Below, piece by piece: positions 7,901 through 14,944 of a DNA stretch of 48,230 bases. Source of the stretch: an uncultured Campylobacter sp. (GTDB lineage: Bacteria; Campylobacterota; Campylobacteria; Campylobacterales; Campylobacteraceae); contig NZ_CALHVN010000067.1 in NCBI RefSeq assembly GCF_938039245.1, positions 1-48,230 on the forward strand, given 5' to 3'. The position numbers were made by a program, and so were the translations under genes. The notes beneath the pieces are model-generated. The model had not been told where the DNA came from and searched no databases. It saw only the letters and a list, made by a program, of their open reading frames with translations. How positions within the stretch are numbered: position 1 is the stretch's first letter; the number at the start of each line of letters is the position of its first letter.

Positions 7901-8755
7901 CTAAACCTCCTCAAGCCCCATCAAAAGCCTGATAGCAAGGTTTGCCTCGTGATTTGCGCAGATCGCCACGCGAGCGGCCATGAGCCCCTGCCCTACACCC
8001 GCAGCGTTTTGCAGATCGCCGCACAGATAGACGTTTCGCGCGAATTTGACCGTTTTTATGAGATTTGAGCTAAAGTACCCCGCCATGCCCGACGCGCCGA
8101 CGATCTTTTTGTCCCGTAGACTTGCTCCGGCTTCGTTTACCATCATCGCCTTGCCCGCGACGTTGTCAAAGGCCTCGCAGATGATGCTGCACGGCGCGAA
8201 AATCTCAGCGACGTTGCTTGCGTCTAGCGCCACGTCGTGCGTCGCGACCTCGACGAATGGATTTACCTCAGCGATGAGCTCTTTTAGCGCGTCCGTCTTT
8301 TTCATACCGATGTGGCGGACGAAGTACTGCTGGCGATTTAGGTTGCTAGGCTCCACGACGTCAAAGTCGGCCAGCACGAGCTTGGCGACTCCCGTGCGGG
8401 CTAGGCTTAGCGCGATATTTGAGCCAAGACCGCCAAGTCCTGCCACTCCCACGCAGCCGCTAGCTAGCGCCGCATTTAGCTCGGGGCTGTTTCTGGAGGC
8501 GATCATAGCTTTTAGCACTTCGCGTCCAGGCATCGCGCCGCGCCTAATGAATACGACGTTTGAGCCGTCTTTTATCTCCAAATTTTCCTTCGTCGCAAAG
8601 CCGTCGAGGATAAAGATATCAGGCTCGCTCGCGTTAAATTCGGCTAGAAATTTATACATCTCGCCGTTTTTATCGCCCAGAGCCTCGTTTTTTAGCTCAT
8701 CCATCGTATTTGCCGCGACTTTAAATTTTGCTCCGTTTAGCGTTATCTCTTTCAT
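7901..8755 (-). CDS. thiF: ThiS adenylyltransferase ThiF with fused ThiS-like N-terminus
   Basis: A 284-residue E1-like enzyme. Residues 1-70 (MKEITLNGAKF onward, ending NVVFIRRGAMP) look like a ThiS-type beta-grasp fold without the terminal GG. Residues about 95-284 are the adenylating domain: Rossmann loop GLGGLGS (106-112), aspartate D130 for ATP ribose, and the conserved NLNRQQY (138-144) with the arginine finger. It activates the C-terminus of ThiS for sulfur transfer in thiazole synthesis. The usual thiS, thiG and thiH neighbours are absent on this window, so they must lie elsewhere or be missing. A ribosome site AAAGGAG precedes the ATG. Confidence 0.85.
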   Translation of the reverse strand: MKEITLNGAKFKVAANTMDELKNEALGDKNGEMYKFLAEFNASEPDIFILDGFATKENLEIKDGSNVVFIRRGAMPGREVLKAMIASRNSPELNAALASGCVGVAGLGGLGSNIALSLARTGVAKLVLADFDVVEPSNLNRQQYFVRHIGMKKTDALKELIAEVNPFVEVATHDVALDASNVAEIFAPCSIICEAFDNVAGKAMMVNEAGASLRDKKIVGASGMAGYFSSNLIKTVKFARNVYLCGDLQNAAGVGQGLMAARVAICANHEANLAIRLLMGLEEV

Positions 8756-8882
8756 TTTTCTCCTTTAAATTTACAAAATCATAGCGCAAATTTATAAAAT
8801 GTTTTGTTAAAAAGTCGGCATAGTCGCGTTTTTAAATATTTGCGTAATCTATCGTACGCAAAATATGAGCGCCAGCTTTATC

Positions 8883-9581
8883 TTAAATTTTAGGTTTTGC
8901 CGTTTGCTTTTTATATAAGATAAACGTAGCTATTAGCGGCATAAAAAACAAGATAAACACCGCAATAAACTCTAGCAAGCTTGTATGGTTTGACGCAAGC
9001 GCCATCGCACCGGCAAAAGCCAAAAATCCGCTGATCCCAAAAGCGATGCCGAAAATTATTTTTTTAAACAGCGACATAACGGCTTTATTGCACTCGCTTT
9101 TAATATCCTCATAGCTTTTTTGGTGTTTTTGAGCTATGGTCTGCAAGATAGCTTCATTAGGATTCGTTTCGGCGCAGGCCTTGCTTAAGATATCGCTAAT
9201 TTCAAACGCCAAATCAGTCAGCCGTTCGCGCCTTTTAGCAGATAGTACTCCTGAAAAATTTATCTTTTGGATTTCGGCGCCTATTTCTTTTTGTATCTCT
9301 ACGAGCCTATCAAACGACGCGCTATTTTCGCTTATTTTGAAAAAATCGGAACTATTTAAGCCAAAATCGTTATTTGCGGCGTACGTTATAGTTTTTACGT
9401 CATATCCGCATCTTTGCAAAAAATCGCCTAGGCAAAATTGGGAGACTTGAGCTACGTTTTTTAAAAATTGTTCCTTTTTGGCTGCGGCAATTTGCGCCTG
9501 CGTCATCTTTTTTGCCCCAAAGCTTTGACTTGAATAAATCCTAAATCCCCCGCCAAGATCTTTACTAAAACTCAATCGCAT
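8883..9581 (-). CDS. Uncharacterised membrane protein with DUF4236-like N-terminus
   Basis: I do not recognise this 232-residue protein. The first 22 residues (SFSKDLGGGFRIYSSQSFG) resemble the start of DUF4236 proteins, small domains of unknown function. A charged helical middle (24-170) follows, then two hydrophobic membrane segments at about 174-196 and 202-223 and a short basic tail. The layout suggests a cytoplasmic domain anchored by a C-terminal hairpin. The AGGAGA ribosome site before the ATG is good. It stands alone between thiF and ribD on the same strand; base usage is a little more AT-rich than its neighbours, hinting at later acquisition. Confidence 0.65.
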   Translation of the reverse strand: MRLSFSKDLGGGFRIYSSQSFGAKKMTQAQIAAAKKEQFLKNVAQVSQFCLGDFLQRCGYDVKTITYAANNDFGLNSSDFFKISENSASFDRLVEIQKEIGAEIQKINFSGVLSAKRRERLTDLAFEISDILSKACAETNPNEAILQTIAQKHQKSYEDIKSECNKAVMSLFKKIIFGIAFGISGFLAFAGAMALASNHTSLLEFIAVFILFFMPLIATFILYKKQTAKPKI

Positions 9582-9634
9582 ACAAATCTCCTCGTTTTAT
9601 AAAATGCGCGCGTAACCAAATTTTGAAACGAATT

Positions 9635-10723
9635 TTATAAACTCCGCTCAAATTTATACCACCCGTAAACGTCGCCGCCAAGCTCGCCGTGAAATAGCGG
9701 CTTGAGTTTTAAATTTAGCCTTACCGCGGGCGCGTCCAAAAGCTCGCTCGAGCGGTAGAGTAGCAGCCATTTTACGCGTTCGTCTAGGGTTTTTAGCGCG
9801 TTTTCGCCGCCCTCAAACATCGTTAAGCGCGGCGCGAAAGCTTCATTTATGTCGCTTGTTACGCGCACGCCCCTACCAGCCACGCCAAAAAGCGGTATAG
9901 TCGCGTCAAACTCCCGCTCGCGCGAGTAGATCATCACGTTTGGATTTTTGCCGCCCTCTATCAGCCTGGCGTCAAGCCTCGGGCGGTCGGCTCGGACTGT
10001 GGCGCCGCCGATAACTAGCAGCTCGGCCGCGCTGCGAAGGCGGTGAGAGTGCGTGCGGCTGGCTAGATTTGAGATGATTTTACTCTGTGCGGTACCCGCT
10101 GCGACGCCGTTTGCGCTAAGAGCGAGCTTGAAAAAGCTAAAATTCCCCCTCTGCCACGCTAGAAACGGCTCAACCAGATCGTTCGCCTGCTGCCGTAGTA
10201 CGTCAAATTTTACCGCTACGCCGCCGCTTTGCAAGATATGCGCGCCGCCGCTTGCTACGGCGTTTTCGTCGCCTCTAGCGATAACGACCTCGGCAAATTT
10301 TAGCCGCCTTAAAAGCTCGGCGCAAGGCGGAGTTTTGCCGCGGTGAGCGCAGGGCTCGAGCGTCACGTAGGCCTTGGCGCCTTTTAGCAGATCGCCGTGA
10401 TTTTGCAGGATGTATTCATACGTGAAATTTGGCTCCAAGTCCGCATTTTCAAGCTCTGCGGCGCTTTCAAATTTGACGCCCAAAGCCGCATGATACTCGC
10501 GTAAAAAATCGCTCAAAAACGCCTCGCACTTTTGGCAGAGCGCCAATAAAATCGCGCTTGGCTCGGCGTGTAAAAAGCCCGCCTTTTTATGCGCGGCGAC
10601 CGAGAGCAGTCTGCCGCCGGCATCTAAAACCGCGCAACCGACGGCGGGGTTTGGGTAGGTTAAAATCTGAAACTCCCAAGCCTTTTTTATGGCTAGAGAC
10701 ATGTAAAATTCGTCGTTTATCAT
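9635..10723 (-). CDS. ribD: Riboflavin biosynthesis deaminase/reductase RibD
   Basis: A 362-residue bifunctional enzyme acting on the pyrimidine intermediate of riboflavin synthesis: deamination, then NADPH reduction of the ribosyl chain. The zinc site of the deaminase is HAE at 52-54 and PCAHRGKTPPC with C125 and C134. The reductase domain follows from about 185 (FFKLALSANG). About 45 extra residues lie between the two zinc motifs (roughly 62-115) compared with the compact spacing in E. coli RibD. The ATG follows a purine-rich stretch rather than a strong ribosome site. A TATAAT box lies 27 bp upstream. Confidence 0.9.
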   Translation of the reverse strand: MINDEFYMSLAIKKAWEFQILTYPNPAVGCAVLDAGGRLLSVAAHKKAGFLHAEPSAILLALCQKCEAFLSDFLREYHAALGVKFESAAELENADLEPNFTYEYILQNHGDLLKGAKAYVTLEPCAHRGKTPPCAELLRRLKFAEVVIARGDENAVASGGAHILQSGGVAVKFDVLRQQANDLVEPFLAWQRGNFSFFKLALSANGVAAGTAQSKIISNLASRTHSHRLRSAAELLVIGGATVRADRPRLDARLIEGGKNPNVMIYSREREFDATIPLFGVAGRGVRVTSDINEAFAPRLTMFEGGENALKTLDERVKWLLLYRSSELLDAPAVRLNLKLKPLFHGELGGDVYGWYKFERSL

Positions 10724-10749
10724 CGCTTCCGCCTCGTTAAATTTGGGGT

Positions 10750-10755
10750 ATTATA
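10750..10755 (-). promoter_or_regulatory. -10 box for ribD
   Basis: TATAAT on the reverse strand, 26 bp before the ribD ATG. Confidence 0.55.
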
Positions 10756-10882
10756 CTAAAATTTGACCCGTAGCTTATAGGCGAGTTTGATTAAATTTAT
10801 GGAGATATTTTAGTCGCTTTGCTCGGAGTTAAGGATATTTGGCACACGAACGCTACACGGACCAAATTGCAATTAATTATAA

Positions 10883-10897
10883 TTGGTGGAAGCGAGG
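10883..10897 (+). repeat. Distal attachment-site copy of the island
   Basis: TTGGTGGAAGCGAGG, identical to the last bases of ssrA including its encoded CCA end. The match continues imperfectly (TCGA at 10902-10905, as in the T-loop of ssrA). It is not part of a complete tmRNA or tRNA here, so it is the duplicate created on integration. Confidence 0.85.
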
Positions 10898-11234
10898 TTG
10901 TTCGATACTTATCTTTAAATACCGTATTCATCGCACTTCTCTAGAAAATAGAGTCAATTTTTACACACTTAAAAACATATTCGCGGCACTTTACGAAGTT
11001 GTTAAAAAGTTTAAGCTAATCGGCAGTAGAAAATCGGTAATGAAAAGTTTAGTTTTCAATACAAAAACGCAGGTATGCCCTAAAATAGGCACTTTGCGAT
11101 TTAAGCATTTGCCGTTTTTAAGTTTTAAAAGCTTAAACGGCTAAATTTTCTTAAGAATCGGGTATGTTTCACGGATTTTTTGCTCGAAACTTAATTAAGG
11201 TTAAAATGTGAAACAAAAGCCGTTTTTATTAGTT
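10898..11234. other. Gene-free left end of the island
   Basis: No supported gene. It contains an inverted pair GTTTCAC (about 11166) / GTGAAAC (about 11207) with a further GTTTCAC at about 11232, beside the stop of the ParE-like toxin gene. These could act as a terminator region or integrase arm sites. The open frame 10839-11144 crosses the attachment site and is not credible. Confidence 0.4.
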
Positions 11235-11513
11235 TCACGCTTGCCACTCGTTTGAGCCGTAAATTCCCAAAACATAAATAACATCAGCCTCTATCGCATA
11301 AGGTATCACGTAGCTTTTAAAAATAAGGTCTCTGACGCGCCCATCGTCAAAGCTCGCGGACTTGCGATACATAAGAGGGCTGTCGCTTATTGTTTGTAGC
11401 TTTGCGATCAGCTTGTCTCTAAAATCTCGCGCTCTGCTCGGGCTATCTTTTGCGATAAAATCAAATACCGCCCTTAGCTCGCGGTTAAATCTAGCCGTGC
11501 GTCTAATTACCAT
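11235..11513 (-). CDS. RelE/ParE-family toxin
   Basis: A 92-residue protein of typical RelE/ParE size. The start IRRTARFNRELRAVFDFIAKDSPSRARDFRDKLIAKL and the later SFDDGRVRDLIFKSYVIPYAIEADVIYVLGIYG follow the ParE pattern: two N-terminal helices, then a beta-sheet with the conserved RDL and the YxxE/V strand. ParE toxins poison DNA gyrase, RelE toxins cut mRNA on the ribosome; sequence alone does not decide which. It overlaps the antitoxin gene upstream by seven bases, a coupled pair. As island cargo near the attachment end, it may stabilise the element. Confidence 0.8.
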   Translation of the reverse strand: MVIRRTARFNRELRAVFDFIAKDSPSRARDFRDKLIAKLQTISDSPLMYRKSASFDDGRVRDLIFKSYVIPYAIEADVIYVLGIYGSNEWQA

Positions 11514-11758
11514 TTTTCCATCTCGGCTTTTAACGTCTCTAGTGGATAGGTTTCAAGCTCGCCGCGCCTGATCGCCTCTATGTCGGCTTTGTAATCGGCT
11601 ATCCTTTGCTCCATTGTCTTACCGTCGTCGTAGATCGGGTAATCCTCGTCTCGCTCCAGCGTCTCAAAGCTTTTATTGGCGCTATTTGCTAAAATCTTGC
11701 CTATCGCGACAAGCTGGTTTATTATGGTTTCATCTGCTCGTATGGTTAGAGTTTGCAT
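11507..11758 (-). CDS. Antitoxin partner of the ParE-like toxin
   Basis: An 83-residue acidic protein. The first 25 residues (MQTLTIRADETIINQLVAIGKILAN) look like a ribbon-helix-helix DNA-binding start, and the rest (DGKTMEQRIADYKADIEAIRRGELETYPLETLKAEMEKW) is a charged helix of the kind that wraps the toxin. The order antitoxin then toxin with a seven-base overlap supports the pairing. Antitoxins of this type repress their own promoter; an upstream operator is not obvious by eye. Confidence 0.72.
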   Translation of the reverse strand: MQTLTIRADETIINQLVAIGKILANSANKSFETLERDEDYPIYDDGKTMEQRIADYKADIEAIRRGELETYPLETLKAEMEKW

Positions 11759-12489
11759 ATCCTAGCCTTTGTTTTAAAATCCTGTCTTATTTTAACCGCT
11801 CGGGGCTTAGGGTTTGTTAAATCGTTCATTATTGCGTTCGTTTCCGTAGCCGTTAAGCTATTTTGTGCCGATGATAGCGATATTTACTTATCGGCTAGGC
11901 GTTCGTTTTTTGCGCTCAAAAACGCGCTCAATTTTTCCGCCTAGTTTGGGATTGCTTCGATAAAATCGGGCTTTATTCGTCCACCCTGCGCTCATTTTTA
12001 TCGCTTGACTTTATTCTCACTTGACTTTATTATTTTTGTAAAAACCCGGCGCGCAAAAAATGAAATGCACCCGGCCGATGTTTCGCCGTCTCGGTCGTAG
12101 AGATTTGACCTGCCCCTACGGCTTGACTACTTCGCAGACTTAGGATAAAATTGCGACTAGTCGCAAAACATTTCAAAGTCTGCAAAAATATTTAAAACCT
12201 GACGGTAGTAAAGAAAACGCGGCTACGCCGACCCCCACATCCTAGCCTTACTGCAAAGAACCTAAGAAAATCTACTTCAATAAAAAATGGAGGCGAAATA
12301 ATTTCACTGTGACAACTTGTTACGGTGCGTCCTGGTCGTGCGATGTGCTACGGACAAATAGGGCGGGGGTGTCCTACTCTTTAATATTCGCTTTAGCTTC
12401 GGTCGCACGCGTTAAATATTCTTGCTATTTTTAACATATCGACTTAATGTGCTAAATTTTGAGCCGGTTTACCGGTTCGATAAAATAGA
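11759..12489. other. Gene-free island stretch with symmetric palindromes
   Basis: No supported gene on either strand in about 730 bp. It holds the nested palindrome at 12134-12183 and, near 12301-12345, further short symmetric pieces (TGACAACTTGTTAC). The stretch lies between the end of the coiled-coil operon and the ParE pair, and is the largest non-coding part of the island together with 14945-15746. It may carry replication, transfer or packaging sites. Confidence 0.5.
12134..12183. promoter_or_regulatory. Exactly symmetric nested palindrome
   Basis: A perfect 16-bp palindrome TTGCGACTAGTCGCAA (12151-12166) is centred inside an 8-bp inverted pair GCAGACTT (12134-12141) / AAGTCTGC (12176-12183), with exactly nine bases between arm and core on both sides. 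It could be a double operator, a cruciform or a replication/transfer origin. Function unknown. Confidence 0.6.
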
Positions 12490-12527
12490 CTTATTCAAGA
12501 GGGCTATTTAAAGCCCCCTTTGATAAG
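12490..12527 (-). terminator. Terminator of the coiled-coil operon
   Basis: A long hairpin directly after the stop of the 12529-12789 gene: on the reverse strand CTTAT pairs with ATAAG and GGGGGCT with AGCCCTC, 16 positions with two mismatches and one G-T pair, loop TTAAAT. It is followed by TCTATTTTAT. Confidence 0.65.
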
Positions 12528-12528
12528 C

Positions 12529-12789
12529 CTATGCGCCTTTTAGATCGCTATGCCACGTGTAGCTACCTTTGGGCTCTAGTTTCGTTTCTAGCTCTTTGTT
12601 TAGCTCTCTAAGTAGCTTTATTCTCTCCTCTAGCTTTTCGCACTCTTTGGCATAATAATTAAATAATCGGTATGCTTGTAAGCCCGTTTCAAATAAAGCG
12701 TCCGCCATTCCCTTTGCTTCTCTCTTTGCTACCTCTGCTTGAAACGCTTCGCGAGCCTTGTCGCCTCTTGCTCTGCTTAGATTATTCAT
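12529..12789 (-). CDS. Small coiled-coil protein, unknown
   Basis: An 86-residue unrecognised protein and the last gene of a four-gene operon. A basic start (NNLSRARGDKAREAF) leads to FETGLQAYRLFNYYAKECEKLEERIKLLRELNKELETKL, a helix carrying an A-Y-x-L-F patch followed by a leucine-heptad coiled coil (about 45-78). The same layout (aromatic A-x-x-L-F helix, then coiled coil) recurs in the other small island proteins at 12786, 13346, 17411 and 17638. Its start overlaps the previous gene by four bases and a terminator follows its stop. No function can be named. Confidence 0.6.
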   Translation of the reverse strand: MNNLSRARGDKAREAFQAEVAKREAKGMADALFETGLQAYRLFNYYAKECEKLEERIKLLRELNKELETKLEPKGSYTWHSDLKGA

Positions 12790-13094
12790 TGTCCGCGCCC
12801 CCTTTCGCTTAGCTCGTCTTGAAGTTCGTCGTTAATTTCGATTAGCTCTTTTATCCTGCTATGCAGCCTTTCGTTCTCGCTTTTTAGTATCATCTTATCG
12901 GCTAGCAAATTTAGGCGCGCATTCTCGCTTTCTTTTAGCCGTCTTAGCGCGTAAATATTGCTACAATAGACCAAATAGCCCACGTTGTATATTATTTGCT
13001 CGCTTACCTCATCGCTACCGCCGTTGTTTTGCCTGATAAGGGCGTTAAAGCCCTCTTTGGTAGTCGGTCTGTCCGGGTTAGTTAGTATTAGCAT
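12786..13094 (-). CDS. Small coiled-coil protein, unknown
   Basis: A 102-residue unrecognised protein. After a short start (MLILTNPDRPTTKEGFNALIR) comes SEQIIYNVGYLVYCSNIYALRRL, an aromatic helix, then a strong coiled coil to the end (about 60-100: heptads in LADKMILKSENERLHSRIKELIEINDELQDEL). It overlaps both neighbours (seven bases with the upstream gene, four with the downstream gene), so the operon is translationally coupled. A ribosome site GAGGAGA precedes its ATG. I cannot assign a role; small size and coiled coil suggest binding to a protein partner or to its island siblings. Confidence 0.62.
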   Translation of the reverse strand: MLILTNPDRPTTKEGFNALIRQNNGGSDEVSEQIIYNVGYLVYCSNIYALRRLKESENARLNLLADKMILKSENERLHSRIKELIEINDELQDELSERGRGQ

Positions 13095-13333
13095 TTCTTT
13101 GTCTCCTCTTTTTGTTCGGCTATTTTCTTATCTGCGTAATCTCGCACCGCTTGGGCTACGTCGTCTATCGCCACGCTTAGGAAATAAGACGCGTTCGCCA
13201 TTGCGGCGGCATTAGTTCCTACGCCTTTTTGCAAATACGGCAAAGCATACGCTAGCGTGCTAATAGCGTTTAGCGCGCTTGGTATCTCGTTGGTTAGGTC
13301 TAGCTCGTCGGCTATGTCAAATGTTAATTGCAT
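13088..13333 (-). CDS. Small helical protein, unknown
   Basis: An 81-residue unrecognised protein. It is alanine-rich and predicted helical (PSALNAISTLAYALPYLQ, then ANASYFLSVAIDDVAQAVRDYADKKIAEQKEE). The pattern ASYFLSVAIDDVAQAV parallels the aromatic helices of its siblings, but the coiled-coil tail is short. The bases before its ATG (AAGGAGACCCA, then ATGCA) are identical to those before the gene at 13346-13618, suggesting that the two genes arose by duplication or share a control element. It lies 12 bp after that gene. Confidence 0.6.
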   Translation of the reverse strand: MQLTFDIADELDLTNEIPSALNAISTLAYALPYLQKGVGTNAAAMANASYFLSVAIDDVAQAVRDYADKKIAEQKEETKKC

Positions 13334-13345
13334 TGGGTCTCCTTT

Positions 13346-13618
13346 TTAAAAACTCGGTCTTGCTTTTATCAATAGCTCTTTTTTACTTAGCCTATCTGTG
13401 CCGTAAAGCCTGATCGCTCTTTGCAAATCCTCGCGCTTTTCTTGTTCGGCTTTGTATTTAGCCTCTAGTATCTTATGATTGTTTGCTAAAGCTTCTAAAG
13501 CGCAGAATAGATCATAAGCGCAGTCAAGCACCTTGTAGCTCACATCCTCGTCGGTATCGTTTTGCTTAAATTGGTAGCTGGCTAGATACTCGGTAAATTT
13601 CTGTCTGGTTGGTTGCAT
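13346..13618 (-). CDS. Small coiled-coil protein, unknown (first gene of operon)
   Basis: A 90-residue unrecognised protein with a strong AAAGGAGA ribosome site. The segment SYKVLDCAYDLFCALEALANNHKILEAKYKAEQEKREDLQRAI carries LDCAYDLF, shared letter for letter with the 76-residue protein at 17411-17641, followed by a coiled coil. It is the first gene after the divergent operator region 13641-13731, so its expression is probably set by the small repressor encoded at 13765. Shared LDCAYDLF shows that the two ends of the island carry related proteins. Confidence 0.65.
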   Translation of the reverse strand: MQPTRQKFTEYLASYQFKQNDTDEDVSYKVLDCAYDLFCALEALANNHKILEAKYKAEQEKREDLQRAIRLYGTDRLSKKELLIKARPSF

Positions 13619-13640
13619 TGGGTCTCCTTTGTGGTGAGTT

Positions 13641-13731
13641 ACTTATTTAAGTATTAATATCGCATATTATACACTTAAATAAATATCTTGTCAAGTCTTT
13701 AAATACTTATTTAAATAGTTTTTGGTATAAT
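13641..13731. promoter_or_regulatory. Divergent promoter with three ACTTA-N2-TAAGT operators
   Basis: Operators: ACTTATTTAAGT (13641-13652, both arms perfect), ACTTAAATAAAT (13673-13684, one arm base off) and ACTTATTTAAAT (13705-13716, one arm base off). A leftward TATAAT (reverse strand 13666-13671) serves the coiled-coil operon and a rightward TATAAT (13726-13731) serves the repressor gene at 13765. Operators overlap or sit next to both boxes, the layout of a phage genetic switch. A half-site TAAGT also lies near the repressor start. Confidence 0.7.
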
Positions 13732-13764
13732 TGCATAATCGAATAAGTATGAAAAGGCTACGGT

Positions 13765-13980
13765 ATGGATAAAAAAGAGTTTAATAGCTTGCTTAAGCGC
13801 GCCAATCTCTCTAAAAAAGAGTTTGCCGAATTGGTCGGAGTTTTGCCAAGCTCGGTTAATAATTGGGGCGGTTCTCAAAATGTGCCGTATTGGGTCGAGA
13901 GCTGGCTTATTAACTACATTAAGGCTGGCAATTTCGACAAAATAGGCGAAATGTTTAAAAGCCTTGATATTGACGCCTAA
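13765..13980 (+). CDS. Small Cro/CI-type helix-turn-helix regulator
   Basis: A 71-residue protein, the only convincing plus-strand gene of the island. FNSLLKRANLSKKEFAELVGVLPSSVNNWG (residues 6-35) is a helix-turn-helix of the Cro/CI (XRE) class, with LSKKEFAELVGV as the first helix and the recognition helix SSVNNW. The C-terminal half (VESWLINYIKAGNFDKIGEMF) is helical and may dimerise. It reads away from the four-gene coiled-coil operon across an operator region with three similar palindromes, so it most likely represses both promoters. Inducer and target are unknown. Confidence 0.78.
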   Translation: MDKKEFNSLLKRANLSKKEFAELVGVLPSSVNNWGGSQNVPYWVESWLINYIKAGNFDKIGEMFKSLDIDA

Positions 13981-14457
13981 ACCCTACCGCTTTAAATCCC
14001 TCTCCGATAGCTACCTAAGTTAAATTTACCCAGCTACCGGTATTTAATTCCCCTAGCTCCGATCACGGCTCATAACTTCGATTTATTCAGGTTTTGCGGT
14101 CTATTTATGGCTAAAAATGCCGTATTCTGATCTCGACGCTTGGCGCAAAAATGCGTTTAGCTCTATGAATTAAACTTACCTAGCTTTTATGCTTGATTGT
14201 TTCTCGCCTGGCTTTAACGGGTCAAATATTCGGCTAGTTAGTTTTCTCCAAATTTGGCAAAAAGTCCGTTTTCATTTTTTCGTGAAATCAAAAAAGGGCG
14301 GATTGAATATCCCCCCTCTCTATCTCGGGCGGGGTGTCGGTAGTGGCTACGCCCTTTTACTTTGCGCCTATGGGCTAGATTAATCTATGCCATAAGCAGG
14401 CGTCGGACAAAGCTCGCATTTAAGGGGATTGCTACGTAAGCCGAAAATTAAGCAGAG
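13981..14457. other. Gene-free island stretch
   Basis: About 480 bp after the repressor gene with no supported gene. A 64-codon frame (14189-14383) has no ribosome site or protein-like character. A GC-rich patch near 14290-14360 contains AAAAAGGGCG and the inverse CGCCCTTTTA, which could form a hairpin ending transcription between the convergent repressor and toxin genes. Confidence 0.4.
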
Positions 14458-14730
14458 TTAAAAAGCGTTTGAGTGGTTGGATATTCTGACGGCGGTCAAG
14501 ATTAGTATGCCCTCGTCTATTTTGTAGATTAAGACCAAATCGGGCTTAACGTGGCAATCCCTTAGCCCTATTAGCTTACCTTTTAGGGCGTGGTCTTTGT
14601 GTCTAGGCTCTAAAGGCTCTCCGTCTATGAGTTTATTTAATACGGCGTCGGTTAAGTCTTTATCGCCGTTTGATAACTTTTTGTAGTCTTTTAAAAAGCT
14701 TTTTGAATATTTGAGCTTAAATTTCGCCAT
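14458..14730 (-). CDS. YafQ-family mRNA interferase toxin
   Basis: A 90-residue protein with YSKSFLKDYKKL near the start, LEPRHKDHALKGKLIGLRDCHVKPDLVLIYKI in the middle and a late histidine (NHSNAF). This is the YafQ/RelE pattern: the H-x-L-x-G-x-x-x-x-x-R-x-C-H-V-x-P-D-L-x-L-x-Y run includes the catalytic histidine and aspartate. YafQ cuts mRNA on ribosomes. The gene overlaps the antitoxin upstream by 14 bases. Second toxin-antitoxin pair of the island, probably for maintenance or phage defence. Confidence 0.87.
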   Translation of the reverse strand: MAKFKLKYSKSFLKDYKKLSNGDKDLTDAVLNKLIDGEPLEPRHKDHALKGKLIGLRDCHVKPDLVLIYKIDEGILILTAVRISNHSNAF

Positions 14731-14944
14731 TGTCTACGGCTCGCCTGAAGTCTTTGACGCTCTTAAAAGTTTGAGGCTCTACCCCGTCAAGGTCTTTTAA
14801 TATCTCGGCTTCAAATTTAGGCGAATAGCCGTTAATCGTTTTTTTTGTAAGCTCATAATCTAAGCTAGGTTGAGTTTTTAAAAACGCCGATAGCGCCTTA
14901 AATAGCGCAGGGTTTGCGTTTTTGATGTTTAGCGCGATTTGCAT
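14717..14944 (-). CDS. RelB/DinJ-like antitoxin
   Basis: A 75-residue protein directly before the YafQ-like toxin. The tail SPKFEAEILKDLDGVEPQTFKSVKDFRRAVDNGEI resembles the toxin-wrapping region of RelB/DinJ-type antitoxins; the N-terminal half (ALNIKNANPALFKALSAFLKTQPSLDYEL) would be the dimer and DNA-binding part, although a ribbon-helix-helix is not clear. An AAAAGGA ribosome site precedes the ATG. The copy of CATAAGCTATCA at 15017-15028 lies about 75 bp upstream and could be in its control region. Confidence 0.72.
   Translation of the reverse strand: MQIALNIKNANPALFKALSAFLKTQPSLDYELTKKTINGYSPKFEAEILKDLDGVEPQTFKSVKDFRRAVDNGEI

Noticed and set aside
8046..8768. 240-codon frame on the plus strand
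   Set aside because: Lies wholly antisense to thiF, which has clear motifs; low-complexity serine/alanine composition typical of a shadow frame.
10839..11144. 101-codon plus-strand frame across the distal att site
   Set aside because: It joins chromosomal and island sequence, has no ribosome site and no protein-like pattern.
11614..11944. Two overlapping plus-strand frames opposite the ParE antitoxin
   Set aside because: Antisense shadows or AT-poor random frames with no ribosome sites.
14189..14383. 64-codon plus-strand frame in the island
   Set aside because: No ribosome site, no domain-like composition, lies in a stretch with possible hairpins.
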